Shown here piece by piece: positions 1 to 12,395 of a stretch of DNA of 64,000 bases. Position 1 is the first letter of the stretch. Every line of letters starts with the position of its first letter. Source of the DNA: Thereva unica (lineage: Eukaryota > Arthropoda > Insecta > Diptera > Therevidae); contig OX465283.1 of NCBI GenBank assembly GCA_949987705.1, positions 72,487,720 through 72,551,719 of the forward strand. Reading direction: 5' to 3'. Below the pieces are notes generated by a model. It was given only the letters and a program-made list of their open reading frames with translations. It searched no databases and was not told the DNA's origin. A program made the position numbers and the translations under genes.

Positions 1-901
1 CGGTGATAAACTGGGAAGTGAATGACTTTATTTGGAAATTACAAAGCTTTTCGGAGATATTAGCAAAACTAATCAATGCAAAGTACTTGTCAGACTTGAC
101 CAATAAGAACAAATTTTTCGGTTACTACTGGAAATCTCGAGATGAACCGCAAATTCCTGAAACTGTAGTACGTAGAAAAGCTCCCCCTCAAAAATGTACT
201 GATCCTATATTTGAAAAATTCATGATGGCCTTTTTCATAATTGCATGGTTGCTTGCCTGCTTGCATGCATGCTTGCAAAAGAGCAATTGTCAGGTAAATC
301 AGTTGCGCAATCTAGAAACTTTGCATTTTTGAATGAAAGCAATCAGCTGTGAAAAATATATGGCAAATTTGACGTTTCAAGCATAAAGTTTTTTTCCTTC
401 ATTTTCTGAGTTTGTTTATCGCTGAAAAATAAAACGAAAAAATGGATCGAGAAAATGTGATTAAAGTTATTGTCAGTTTGTAGATAGATAACTCGGCTTC
501 ATTAGATCCGGTCCGAAAATTTGAAACTTCACAGCGAAAAAGAAGGATAAATTATGTGTCTTGTTTAGCTCGATAATCTCTCGTTTAAAAGAAGTTTTAT
601 CCTTGGGGTGCTCCAAACCTCTTCTTCATTATTTTCGCTATAGAATACATAATTTCAATAATAATTTAAATTAAAATAAAACACCCTAATAATATCGAAA
701 AAACTGAAAATCTTCTGCCAAAATTTCACTTTTGACACTTTTCTTCTTCTTTAATCAGATAAGCATGCGTACAAAAATAGTTGCAAGATTTGCGCAGACC
801 TGTCAAGCAGGTTGCAGTTTTGAACAAATGATATTTGCACATTTGCTTTTTTGAATACCATGCAAATGATCGATTTGCGCAACCATGCAATTATGAAAAG
901 G
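1..901. other. Left-edge AT-rich sequence, no recognised gene
   Basis: No domain or motif was recognised. A 109-codon open frame starts at position 3 but resembles no family I know. The only structure seen is the short inverted repeat listed separately. Confidence 0.5.
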
Positions 902-904
902 GCC
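227..904. repeat. Short inverted repeat pair, possible MITE ends
   Basis: The 26 bases at 227-252 recur in inverse orientation at 879-904 with one mismatch; the core is TTCATAATTGCATGGTTGC. The spacer of about 630 bp codes for nothing recognisable. The pair could be the ends of a small non-autonomous transposon or an ancient foldback. No clear target duplication was seen. Confidence 0.45.
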
Positions 905-3713
905 GATGTTTGTAAAGGAAACGTAATTTTTGCACGATTTGTAAAGGTTGTCGGATTTTGACAAGTGATGTTTTGTTGGAAAGCTACCGCTGTTCAGAAT
1001 CTTTCTTAGAACGGGTCTCAATGCATCGAGTTATTAAATATTAGCAAAATTTATCAGTTTAAGGTCTTTCTGACACTTATCCGAAGTTTTTCCTTTTAAA
1101 CAAAAAAGGCCTGACCGAATGTTACGAAATTTTTTTAGGGTATTTTTTCGTTAATATTCATCTTTCGGCGCCTCAAAGAAGTCGAAATAGTTTTTGGTTC
1201 GCGCAGTATCGGACACGTACAAAATCACGAACGTCGTTTAAATAAAAAAAAACCGTTCGGCCGAATTTTATGAAAATCTTTTCAGATCATATTTTGCACC
1301 TCAAGTTAGTGGATATCTTTTGTGGTTCGGGCGATATTGCGCAGGTACAAAAATCACAGGAAAAAATGACCACAATCGTTGGAAGGGGATAGGTAAATCG
1401 TAACGGTTTAGCCGCTAGGGTGTTTTGAGATTTGGCCTATTTGGTACTTCTCGACATCAGGTGGGAAAGTGCTAAAAAATACGAAATAGTGCCTGTTTAG
1501 CATTAAAATTGCTTATAACTTCAAAAATAAAGGTCGTCGCATAAAAACCAGACATAATTCATAGGAAATTTTACAGTTTTAAATAGGAGGGAGAATTCTG
1601 CTTACATTGTTACCTTATGCGGCCTCGCCTCACGACTTTAGCTTGGTTTCGTTTATAAATAGAACAATTCGATCGTGGAATATTCTTATTGTCTTTTATC
1701 CTTCAAACTAATCTTATTTCTTGACATTGAATTATGACCTGACGGACATGATCGACTGGCAGCTCAAAGCGTGATTCCTAAAGGTTTAACTACAATATAC
1801 TATTGGCTTGCTTTGCTTTTCAGAGCTCTTCAGAGCTTATACGCAAAGCTGTGCCTCAGCCGCTTTGACATTTCGTTCTGCAGTGATTTATTTGATATGT
1901 CAAAGTAAAGCAAAGCGTACCTTGGGGCTTGACCTTAACCTTGGTTTTTTCAAAATGGCAGCATTGGTATTGATACCATATGGTTGTCCATAGAATTATA
2001 TGTAACTATTTTATACCATCAAAGGCAAAATGCTCTCATGGTAACTAATGTACACTCCATTTATTTTAAGGCAATGTGGGCTGAAATTAAAATGCAGTAT
2101 TTGAGAAATTGAGATATTGTATGTATCCATTTCTGAGGCTGATACCCAGTTTAAGCTTTAATTTGGTAGTTTACAAATGGAATATCGCAAAGTGCTTTAA
2201 AAAAATTCCCAACCACAAAATGCTACATATAAAATCTTTACGCCAAAAATTTTAATTAAAGAAACAAAATGCGAAACTCGGGTAATTTTGACAAATGCGT
2301 GTGATATGCCGATGTTTGTAAAGGAAACGTAATTTTTGCACGATTTGTAAAGGTTGTCGGATTTTGACAAGTGATGTTTTGTTGGAAAGCTACCGCTGTT
2401 CAGAATCTTTCTTAGAACGGGTCTCAATGCATCGAGTTATTAAATATTAGCAAAATTTATCAGTTTAAGGTCTTTCTGACACTTATCCGAAGTTTTTCCT
2501 TTTAAACAAAAAAGGCCTGACCGAATGTTACGAAATTTTTTTAGGGTATTTTTTCGTTAATATTCATCTTTCGGCGCCTCAAAGAAGTCGAAATAGTTTT
2601 TGGTTCGCGCAGTATCGGACACGTACAAAATCACGAACGTCGTTTAAATAAAAAAAAACCGTTCGGCCGAATTTTATGAAAATCTTTTCAGATCATATTT
2701 TGCACCTCAAGTTAGTGGATATCTTTTGTGGTTCGGGCGATATTGCGCAGGTACAAAAATCACAGGAAAAAATGACCACAATCGTTGGAAGGGGATAGGT
2801 AAATCGTAACGGTTTAGCCGCTAGGGTGTTTTGAGATTTGGCCTATTTGGTACTTCTCGACATCAGGTGGGAAAGTGCTAAAAAATACGAAATAGTGCCT
2901 GTTTAGCATTAAAATTGCTTATAACTTCAAAAATAAAGGTCGTCGCATAAAAACCAGACATAATTCATAGGAAATTTTACAGTTTTAAATAGGAGGGAGA
3001 ATTCTGCTTACATTGTTACCTTATGCGGCCTCGCCTCACGACTTTAGCTTGGTTTCGTTTATAAATAGAACAATTCGATCGTGGAATATTCTTATTGTCT
3101 TTTATCCTTCAAACTAATCTTATTTCTTGACATTGAATTATGACCTGACGGACATGATCGACTGGCAGCTCAAAGCGTGATTCCTAAAGGTTTAACTACA
3201 ATATACTATTGGCTTGCTTTGCTTTTCAGAGCTCTTCAGAGCTTATACGCAAAGCTGTGCCTCAGCCGCTTTGACATTTCGTTCTGCAGTGATTTATTTG
3301 ATATGTCAAAGTAAAGCAAAGCGTACCTTGGGGCTTGACCTTAACCTTGGTTTTTTCAAAATGGCAGCATTGGTATTGATACCATATGGTTGTCCATAGA
3401 ATTATATGTAACTATTTTATACCATCAAAGGCAAAATGCTCTCATGGTAACTAATGTACACTCCATTTATTTTAAGGCAATGTGGGCTGAAATTAAAATG
3501 CAGTATTTGAGAAATTGAGATATTGTATGTATCCATTTCTGAGGCTGATACCCAGTTTAAGCTTTAATTTGGTAGTTTACAAATGGAATATCGCAAAGTG
3601 CTTTAAAAAAATTCCCAACCACAAAATGCTACATATAAAATCTTTACGCCAAAAATTTTAATTAAAGAAACAAAATGCGAAACTCGGGTAATTTTGACAA
3701 ATGCGTGTGATAT
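902..3713 (+). repeat. Tandem direct duplication, two 1,406-bp units
   Basis: Unit 1 is 902-2307 and unit 2 is 2308-3713. Every landmark compared matches at a shift of exactly 1,406 bp, including identical 61-codon open frames at 1808 and 3214, so the units look identical by eye. Each unit holds degenerate sub-repeats about 150 bp apart (near 1110 and 1258) built on a CCGAATTTTATGAAAATC-like core, and a diverged scrap of a non-LTR retrotransposon C-terminus near 1650-1690 (bases matching the FVNR..R.WN region). Diverged copies of the family occur near 60,505 (+) and 62,475 (-). Near-identity of the two units means a very recent duplication or an assembly artefact. Confidence 0.92.
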
Positions 3714-5090
3714 GTAAATGCCTTGCAGAGTAATAATTGGCCACCGAAAACGATACAAAGAAGTAACACAACCGGCACCTTTAAGTCAGAAATGCGCAGT
3801 CCGAGCACTCGGAGATCCGTCTTATGTCGATTTGGGATAATTTATCGCATTGACTGTCCGCATTGATTACTGAAAATCTGATGTCTGCAATTTCGGCCAG
3901 TCTGACGGGTTCTCGATGAATGCAGAAATCACTTACGTTGCAATTTGATCGAATTCTGGGTGCATAATTGTCGATAATTCAGCGCCAAACCTCAAAATGG
4001 CCATCGGCGATGATTAATTGAAAACCCGGAGGCAGCTCTCTTCTTTATTTTCACCGGGGCAGGTTTGAGCGACGATGAAAAAATCATCTTCTTGGAGGGT
4101 CATAACAGGTTTCCTTGGCGGGTCAGGGGTTTTTGGGTTGGCGAATTAAGATATACACCGGCCTCAGCCAGGCAGGGAGCCTTATATTGTAAGTTGTGAG
4201 GTTTGAGGCCTCATTGTACATACGGCACACAATTTCGGAGTCCCTCAATTTGGGTCACGCGTTTTTGAATTCGGACCTTGCAATGGCGTCTTCCTTAACC
4301 TTAACTCACCTGATCCGAATTTAATTTCATTTTTCGGCTAGGTATGCCCGAATTAGCACAATGCACCAGTACCGGGCCCCATTTTTTTGTTTATCAGCAG
4401 CGCAATTTAATTATGAACCCTGTCAAGTAGTCCGAGTACAAGCAGCGCTCCCTGGGATAGACTTGGACTTCTTATGCTGCTGGCGCGCCGAATAAGCAGT
4501 CACGTTTGATATGCGCAGTGGCCTAAAAATGTGAGAATTGGTGAACCGACTTCGGTTTGTGCACCTCATAACCGTTTTGTATTTTTAGCAATTGAACCAT
4601 TGTGTGGAGAATTTTTGGAGCACAAGCGGTAAGGAGCGAACAGGTGGCAGAACTGATAATCACCGATAATAAATCAATTTCTAGAGCCCTGAGAAATGAG
4701 GCGATCATTAATAGAACGTGAGAGTGAGTTCTAGCTGTGGCGATTTGCATTATTTTTTTTATTTTCATTTTAATGGGAAACATTTTTCACTTTCATGCTA
4801 GAGAAATTCGAAGACTGGACTGATGCGGCTAACAAGTAGGAGTGGTGATAATTTATTGGAGGTTTGAGCAATTTCGTAGGAAGCTTAATGTTACTTCTCT
4901 CGTAGTAGCGTAGGAAAAACATTACCGCATTTTTATAGTCAATTTTAATATAGAAAAATGTGTCAAAACATTTTGTAGATTGAACTGAATATTCTAAGAT
5001 AGTTGAACATTCTTAGAGGAAACTCAAAGAAGAGAGCGCTGACGATTCTAGTGTTGCTTGATTTACTTCGGTGATAACATTTCGGTGATA
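3714..5090. other. Spacer, nothing recognised
   Basis: Unique-looking sequence without a recognisable coding domain. A minus-strand 86-codon frame (4783-4523) has no family resemblance. Parts of 3,900-4,500 are less AT-rich than their surroundings. Confidence 0.4.
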
Positions 5091-6432
5091 GGGGTCGTCC
5101 ATAAATTACGTGAGGGGTTTAGGGGAGGGAGGGGGTCGAGCCGAATCTCACCAAATCTCACGTTGGGGAGAGGGGGGGTCTCGGCAAATATCACGTAATT
5201 TTTTTTTTGTTTTAAAGAAACAGTGTAAAATGCCGAGGAAACTGGGTTAAATTAAGTAAAACATGTTTCTCCACTAAAGACCTCCATTCACTAACAGGCC
5301 GCCGGTAAGCAGTGGCCTGTCAGACCAGGTCGACTAGCACGACTAAGCTTGACTCAGTCTAACTGAGGGATGATACTTCAGGTACCCGCCAGACAGGCCG
5401 TGGAATGCAGATGAAATCATGATTCTCTACAGACACACAGGTGAAAAAGACTGATTAACATAGCAGGTTATTAATTCAAGCGCAAAAATGTTCATGGTCT
5501 CAACGAAAGCTTCAAGGCGGCTCCAGCCTCACGCCGCGCCGTGAACACCCGCAAACAAGCGCAAAACGCGAGTGTGGATGGTTTTCACGCTTAGCTCGCG
5601 CCTTGCTTTCTGTTACGAGTGGATACAGCGTGAATTCTTCCCCTCAATTCACGGCTCGAGAGTGAATAGAAGCTCAGATCTTCAGGCCCGAACTGACGAT
5701 AAATCCGATGTTTGTCAGCTTTCTTGAGCTGTAGGCATTCTTAAACTTCAGGTCATACAGTTGGCGGCCGGTGATTGTATGGTAATACTTCGCCTGAAGG
5801 CTAAAACTTTCAGGCCACGGCCTGCCGGCGAACTGTGTGAAAATTGGACCCTTAAGATGTGGGTAAGGTAGGACACACAAAAAAATTACTCGATTGTTTA
5901 GCCTCTAAAGGCTAGTCAAACTGCAGAGTACGAGCAAAGTAATACTGAACCGCGAAAAGGACATTAGAATTTAGTGCTACAAGAAAGGACATGCCGAATT
6001 TTAGCGTAATGAAATGTTGGGTGAGTGCTCACGTTTTGGTACTTGTGGTACTTGGTCCACCACAATCAGAAAAGGGTGGAGAGCAAGCAGTCCGCATTAT
6101 CAATTATCTCAAATAAAATCTTGCACCCAAACCCCCACATTCACACAGATGCACTTTTTACACACCTTTCACTAGATTTCACTACGGTTACGTACACGGA
6201 TTTTATACGCGAGGGCCTTTCCTGCAGTTCTGTATTCAAACTCTGTGGTTACGACCGTAATTTCGTATTTTTAATGTAAATACTATGGATGTTATAAAAT
6301 TTGAAAAATCTCACGTGAGATTAAGGGGGGGGGGAGGGGGTCGGGACAAATCTCACGATATCTCACCAAGGGGGGAGGGGGGGGGGGTCGGCAAATCGCA
6401 AAAATCACCTCACGTAATTTATGGACGACCCC
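5091..6432. mobile_element. Non-autonomous TIR element, TA target site
   Basis: Begins with GGGGTCGTCCATAAATTACG and ends with the inverse, giving TIRs of about 25 bp. It is bounded by TA at 5089-5090 and 6433-6434, as expected for a TA-targeting (Tc1/mariner-like) element. Long G runs sit just inside both ends, flanking repeated 'aaatctcacg' motifs. The interior has no transposase-like frame. A second, opposite-orientation copy lies at about 25,757-26,893 and shares internal sequence (for example the GCGCCTTGC/CGTGAA-rich block near 5,500-5,700). Confidence 0.8.
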
Positions 6433-6904
6433 TAACGATCTTCTTGGGGATATAGCGCTTCCACAAGTTTTCCCCTTAGGACTGTGTTTTGTGCTACACT
6501 GTTAAAATGTAGGATCATGCATATGTCCAGTACATTTACATATCGCGATACAACTCACTTATTGTAATACATCTATAAATTTTGTATCTTCGCATGAAGA
6601 ATTTGACTTTGATTAGAAATATTCTTAATACATAACATGTGTTGTAAATGCACAAAACTCTGGGCGAAGAAAATTTCCAGTGTGTGTTTTTGTAAAATGA
6701 TTTAGACTTCTTCAAGAAAATATAACCCTCGTACAGGAGAAAAAGACAACCGAAATTGTAGATGACCTAGATAACGATGCGTCAGAGCCGAGTCGTCAAC
6801 TACATCTGAAAATAATGTGAGGAGCAGCTAACGGTGGTTCATTTAGATATCCTTTTTTAATACGCTTTTATTAGCTTCACTTGTAAGTATGTAATAAAAA
6901 CATG
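6433..6904. other. Spacer, nothing recognised
   Basis: AT-rich sequence with no recognisable coding, RNA or repeat structure. Confidence 0.4.
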
Positions 6905-8010
6905 GAAGTTAAATTTGGCCCAATTGCTGGCTTCCGATTGAGCTGAAATTTTGCATACACGTTTAGTTTGGATGACAATGCAATCTAACGATTTTGTAAA
7001 ATAAATCCAGACGCACACAAGGACGGATTGCCCCTTTACGACGACAAAAATAAAAAAATTGATAACATTTTAACTGACCAAAACTACATTCTTAAATAAC
7101 CACTCTTTGGGTTGGGTAAAACTTAACCTAATATTTTTGATGTTAGTTATTTCATTTGTATACAAATAAAACGTTAGAATGATTTCCTACATAGTAGAAA
7201 TTAATGCGACAAATTTTTAAAGTAAACGAAAGATAATAGTTTTAGATAATTATTCGAATGATATTTTATTTATAGACATTTTTATATGTTTCCATCAAAA
7301 CAATCAAAAGCCATCTTTGAGCTTCTCAGTAAATGAAAAATAGTTCACAATAGACCCAAAGTGTTGGCTTTCGCCTAGTTGATGTTAGTTGCTCTGGTTA
7401 TCTACTCCTCTGTGAGACCAGGTGTAGTTCCAAGTAAAACGAGTCAAAAATAGCAGAAAAGGAAGACGACTCCTAACCCAAAAAAAGGACACGACAAATT
7501 TAATGAGGTTGTGATGATAACAACGACGATGATACTTGTGACGATGAGGTCGACGATAAAGACCCTTAGATTTGAAAGCGAATTTAAATATTTTTTTTTG
7601 ATTTTTTACTTGTGTTTTTGACTATTATTGAACTTTTATATTGACTATATTCATCTAATATTGGTTCGTTTTATAATTATGTATGTTAATCAACATATTA
7701 TGTTGAGATGATATATGTATAAGCCAAAAAATATAAAATATCTGTGTTATTATTTTTGTCGTCGTAAATTTGCTATCTGTCCCAGTGTGCGGCGGTTCCA
7801 AAATGGCGCCCGATTTTTGCAATTGTGCTTTGTGGCTCCCTGACATAGGTGTCAGATTAAAGGATATGACAAATAGAGTACAATTAGCTGTGTGGCGTCA
7901 TTCCAAATTCAAAATGGCGGCCAACAAAAATTACGGAACACTTATAATTGACTAAAAAGTAAAAAAAATATGACCGATGAACTTCATATTTTGCACACAT
8001 TCGTAGTTCG
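6905..8010. repeat. AAATGGCGGCC repeat, copy 1, interrupted
   Basis: The left part (6905-7010) and right part (7792-8010) match one continuous repeat at 12,400-12,900: the shared 'TGAAATTTTGCATACACG' stretch, then 'TTTTTGCAATTGTGCT' and 'AAATTCAAAATGGCGGCC'. The two parts here are separated by a TIR-bounded insertion. The repeat is non-coding as far as can be seen; the open frame 7770-7955 is a by-product. Confidence 0.65.
7012..7791. mobile_element. Small TIR element inside the AAATGGCGGCC repeat
   Basis: The ends are imperfect inverted repeats: CGCACACAAGGACGGAT on the left, and inverse CGCACACTGGGACAGAT on the right, continuing into TTTACGACGACAAAAATAA. It splits the repeat that is continuous at 12.4 kb, which supports an insertion. 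There is no coding capacity and no clear target duplication. Confidence 0.5.
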
Positions 8011-8026
8011 CGTGATAATTAGTATG

Positions 8027-9230
8027 TATATTCGTTTATGCATAGAACAAGTCGACTGTGGAATAATATCCCGCAGTCAGTATTTCCGAACTCTTACAAC
8101 ATCTTAAGGTGCCTGTAAACGAGCAACATTTTTCAGCAATGTGTGGCCGGCAATACTGGCTGAACGACATTGCTGATAATTCAGCATTATTTCCATCAAT
8201 ATGTTCAAACTTGCCGGCAATATATCCGTATAGCCCAACGATACTGGCCATATTGCAACTACTGGCCGGCATGTTGCCTTTGATATCGGTCGTAGAGCGA
8301 AAATATTTAAACATTGCCGGCTATTTAAAAATGATTTCGAAATTTTTTTTTGAGTAGGCGTATGATGTATGCCCTAAAGATGGCATACATAGTTGTGGAC
8401 AGTGTAGGAGTGTACTTTGTCTGGGCTCACTATTCATGAACCCACAGCATTCGGTGAAACATGTCGCACCCAAATAAGTGCAGATTTCGAGGGGATCCCC
8501 TCGACTGAGGCCATGCCGTCTCCCAGCAATAGGTTGAATTTTGTTTCAATTTATAATTTGGCAATTATTACAGAACGACATCGTAAATGATTATATGCTG
8601 ATAAGCTTGTCATACTTCATTCTTAAGACCCTAGACTAGAACACATGTCAGCTATGGACCTTATAAATTTTATAACAGAGCACGCATATTGTAAATCGAT
8701 TGACACTTGATGGCTTTGACGGAACTCGGGATTTGCAATGGTTTAAGTTAGTGGATCCTCCACATTCTTAGAACTAAGATTAAGATTAGATACGAGTAGA
8801 GTGGTAAACACAGGGGCCTCTGCATACCCCAGTACTCTGACCGCTGTTAAGGCTTATGGTTGTGGATGAAATATTCAAAGTTACACTTCGTCATTCTAGT
8901 GAAATTTCTGAACAAGTAACTACATATCTAGAATTAACTCATGGCTTATGTTATTATGGGCCTCTGTTTTATTTAAGTAAGGTCGAATCCACATTCTTCT
9001 CTTTTTTAGTAGGCAAACAATGTATGCTGCACTTACAAGTACTTTTACCCTGTCAACACTGCAGCCAAAACATTGCTAAAACATGTCTGGCTACTAGTTG
9101 CCCAGCAATAGTATCGGCCACACATTTTCAAAAATATAGCCAGGCCATCTTTTTCAGATATATTACCGGCAATGTGCATTTTTTGTTGCTCGTTTACAGG
9201 CACCTTTAGAGTTCAAATGCAAGGTACTGC
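8027..9230 (+). pseudogene. Fragment of a non-LTR retrotransposon C-terminus, split
   Basis: The sequence 8027-8106 and its continuation from 9206 match the end of the reverse transcriptase reading frame seen complete at 62,800-62,910 (Asn-Arg-Thr-Thr-Arg-Leu-Trp-Asn-Asn-Leu-Ser-Gln-Ser region, then Ser-Tyr-Asn-Ile and Glu-Phe-Lys). The fragment is short, 5'-truncated and interrupted by the 8107-9205 element. The intact copy shows the pre-insertion site. Confidence 0.7.
8107..9205. mobile_element. TIR element with TTA target duplication
   Basis: Ends are AGGTGCCTGTAAACGAGC and its inverse, flanked by TTA at 8104-8106 and 9206-9208. It interrupts a retrotransposon fragment whose uninterrupted form lies at 62,888, which confirms the boundaries. 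A 3-bp TTA duplication is typical of PIF/Harbinger elements, but no transposase is present, so this is a non-autonomous copy. The subterminal regions repeat a GCCGGCAAT motif several times (near 8149, 8213, 8320 and 9165). The 117-codon frame at 8856 has no recognised domain. Confidence 0.82.
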
Positions 9231-9365
9231 CTCGCATAAATCACACTGCTATTGTAAAAATGGGTGGCAGTTTTCAAGATTTTTATTTTCGTTAAAAATA
9301 AAGAGAGTAATTTTTATGATTATATGCAGAGGTAATTTCCTTGTTAAATTTAACTCCAACGAGCT

Positions 9366-10160
9366 TTGAATCATGTTAGCAAATGGACAACAGATTGGAA
9401 AATCAAGCATAATGAGGTTAAATCAGTCCATGTGACATTTACGCTGCGTCGCAAAAACAACAGCTTACACACGTACTACATCAATGGGGTGCAAGCAAGT
9501 ACCCCAGGCAGAATCTGCAAAATACTTGTTCTACATTTATACTCAAGACTGAACTGGAAACATCACGTGAGACAAAAAACTGAACATATTCGATTAAAAC
9601 AACGTGAAATGTACTGGCTAATTGGACATCACTCCCAAATGAACCTCTATTGCAAAAGACTAATTTACTAGGCTATGTTCAACCCGATATGGATGTATGG
9701 TGTGTAGCTATAGGGTTGCACTCGTAAATGTAATCGAGACGTAATTCAACGCAGCCAAAACAAATTTCTTCGAATGATCACCAACGCTTACCGCCATGTG
9801 ACTAATAAAGAAATACATGATGATTTGGATATAAAATGCATAGAGGAGGTCATCCGCGAATATGCCATTAAACACGAGAAGAGACTTGTGGCCCACACCA
9901 ACGTTGAGGCTATACAATTATTGGATACCACCAACGAAATAAGACCACTCAAAAGAGTAAAACCTCACGAACTGATGCATAATTGATGAATACTACATAC
10001 TAAACACATAGGGAACTGGACACTGGTACACAAATCCCATACAAGTCCCTCTTACTTTAAGATATGCTTAATTTAAATACCATTGTTAACTATACTAATA
10101 AATTATTATTAATTAAGATTGTAGTAACCATACCAATAAAGGTGTTTTAAAAAAAAGCTC
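9366..10160 (+). pseudogene. Jockey-type reverse transcriptase C-terminal fragment
   Basis: Two frames, 9366-9671 and 9774-9986, make up the C-terminal end of a Jockey-clade ORF2: W..DWKIK.NE.KS.HVTFTLRR, then LNWK.H, REMYWLIG, and RMITNAYRHVTNKEIHDDL followed by LLDTTNEIRPLKR. A stop plus frame change near 9,670-9,770 separates them. Upstream polymerase motifs, including the catalytic FADD box, are absent, so the copy is 5'-truncated. The 3' end runs to an AATAAA near 10,134 and an A run near 10,150, the expected LINE tail. Family knowledge: this part of ORF2 follows the thumb; nothing active can be made here. Confidence 0.85.
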
Positions 10161-10282
10161 TTAAAGCTCTTGCCAGGCGAGGGGGAGGAGTGTCCTCTCT
10201 TCAGAGGGGCAGCACTGAAAACCGGATTTTACTGTTGACGTTATGACCCGTGTATGCCAGCCCAAAGAATGCAAAATACAAG

Positions 10283-10539
10283 TCGCACTCTTAGAATGAA
10301 ACTGACCTAACTCAAAAATTATAATTTGAGAGAAATGAACAAGAAAGTACAGTGTTCATGCATAGGTGAATAGTGCGATCACCAAAAGTGACCTATATAT
10401 ACGTAGTCCCCTTTTTTACACATAATTCGGGCTATTTCTCACCCTAGAGTTTTAGAGTTAGAGGGCTTTTTAAGGGTAAGTTATATCAAATGAAGTTAAA
10501 GGAATTTTGAGTTAGGTCACTTTCATTCTAAGTGTGCGA
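10283..10539. mobile_element. MITE-like element with ~36-bp inverted ends
   Basis: The left end TCGCACTCTTAGAATGAAAC and the sequence running on to ACCTAACTCAAAA recur inverted at the right end (ATTTTGAGTTAGGTCAC...GTGTGCGA) with few mismatches. The element is about 257 bp and non-coding. The target duplication is not clear (possibly AG). Confidence 0.6.
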
Positions 10540-12395
10540 AGTGAGAACACGAGGTTGTAGCTCAATCAACTTCCACCAAAAATCATTCTGCGACTAGAAG
10601 GTGCGATCTAAGCAATGAATTTTATGCTCTACAACCTTGCTTGCTTGATTTTTTCACCAAAATGCATAGTTTCTCCTCAAAAAAGAGGAAAAGGCTAATA
10701 AGGGCTGAATTTCATATATTTCCCAAAAAATACACTTTTTAGAATCAGGTTTAGACAACCCCTTCACACTTGTTACCGCCTCATAGCTGTGGGAAAATTT
10801 TCGTTCAATTTTCCTTATTTCAGCGGTCATGGAAGATTTCGCAGATTGCAAATGCAATCGAATAAAAGTATGAGCTAAAATTACATTTAGAAAATTGTAA
10901 AACAACATGTGTGGATAAAAAGTGTCCAAAGCTGCAAAGAATATTTTTTAAGTACATCCTTGAAACCAGCAATAAAAAACTCCTAAAAATAATTTTGAAA
11001 ATACTCAGTCTTTTGCTTGGTTAATAAAATTTTATTGCAAATAATTAGAAAAATGCTAAACACATGTGCAGAAACAAAACAGATCATTCACAAGGATCAT
11101 TACGGACACGCACCCAAATCTGAACCCAAGGACTGTTTGAAAAGGGCGTGCAGAATTTTGTTTTGCCAATAATTGTTGTCGCGTGCACACATGTTATTAT
11201 CAAGGACTAAACTAAGCCCTTGCAAGAATTCAATTAATTCCGGCACATCTAATGCGCCCTCTGCAAATCCTACATGCACACACACACATCGCGTAATTTA
11301 CGACCGGAATTTTATTTAAAAAGGACGAAAACATTTTGTGTGTCCACTTCACTTCATCAAAGTGAACGGAAACATCTCAATGTCATGTTTACCTACTTGT
11401 CCCTTCAAGAGGTATCTAAGGACATGTTTTTTGGGTCGTCCTTTTGCTATTTTATGACTAAACCCCTGTTAACTGCATCCAATTTGACAGTTACAAATTT
11501 ACACGTCCCGTTCTGGCGTTGATAATTGTTGGAAGTCATTTATTTTATTGACGATTGGGAAAAAGGAGACCACTGTGAGTTGCCGCCTTTATTGCGTCGA
11601 TTTGTGGTGATCCTTGCGTCACGTTTGCTGTCGTCGTTTTTTGTGGGAGGTCTAACAGAAGTTCGCAAGAAAAAGGGTTTAGTTTAGTTTTGAGGAGTTT
11701 AGGTAGATTAGGGTTGAAATTTTAATATTTATTTATGACTTTATTGTTGCACTAGAATACTGAGGGTAATGAAAGGAGTGTATTTTTCATCTTGCAGATA
11801 TTATGAAGTATTCATTGAAATCGGTTGAGAAGATTTTTTAACTTTTTACCTAGCTTAAAGGTTTTTGTGATGGATCCGATGGAAATTCGAAATCAAAATG
11901 TGGCACATATTTTTATGATTTGATGCCTCTAGAGTTATAAGGTTTTGACAATATTCCATGTTATTAAATATTCAAATCGATTTAAGAAAAACCCAATTCC
12001 AAGATTACATATTTGTTTGCAATTCTTACAACATTAATCTAATCGGATTTAGAAAGAAGAATCACTTTTGAAGGCTTTTGAAAGGGTTTGTTTCTGAGCA
12101 TAATTCTACAGATTCTTTTAGCTCTTCGTTTTGGAAATGCCAAAAGCCTGTTTTCTTCGTCCTAAACAATTTTTTAGGAAGCCGATTTTAAAGGGAGCAA
12201 AAATAAATGCAAAAAAATGAACCTTTTTTCAAATTCTACTTCGAATTTGAAGCAACAAGTTGAAAGAACAATTTTTTATAAAATGTTATAGTTTCAGTAG
12301 ATGTAGGGGTAGTTTTAGCATAAAGTTTGGTTTGCTTTGTTATAAATCAACCACTTTTGAAAATAAATGTTGCAAAAAAAGTATGAAATTATCGC
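10540..12395. other. Spacer, nothing recognised
   Basis: No recognisable domain. Short frames (minus 10929-10654, minus 11285-11100, plus 11274-11522) look like chance. A short CA-rich stretch lies near 11,272-11,290. Confidence 0.4.

Noticed and set aside
1808..1993. 61-codon frame present identically in both tandem units
   Set aside because: Copied together with the unit; no domain, no start context and no related protein; the repeat itself is non-coding elsewhere.
8856..9209. 117-codon frame as a transposase
   Set aside because: No catalytic motif, and it runs across the right TIR of the element.
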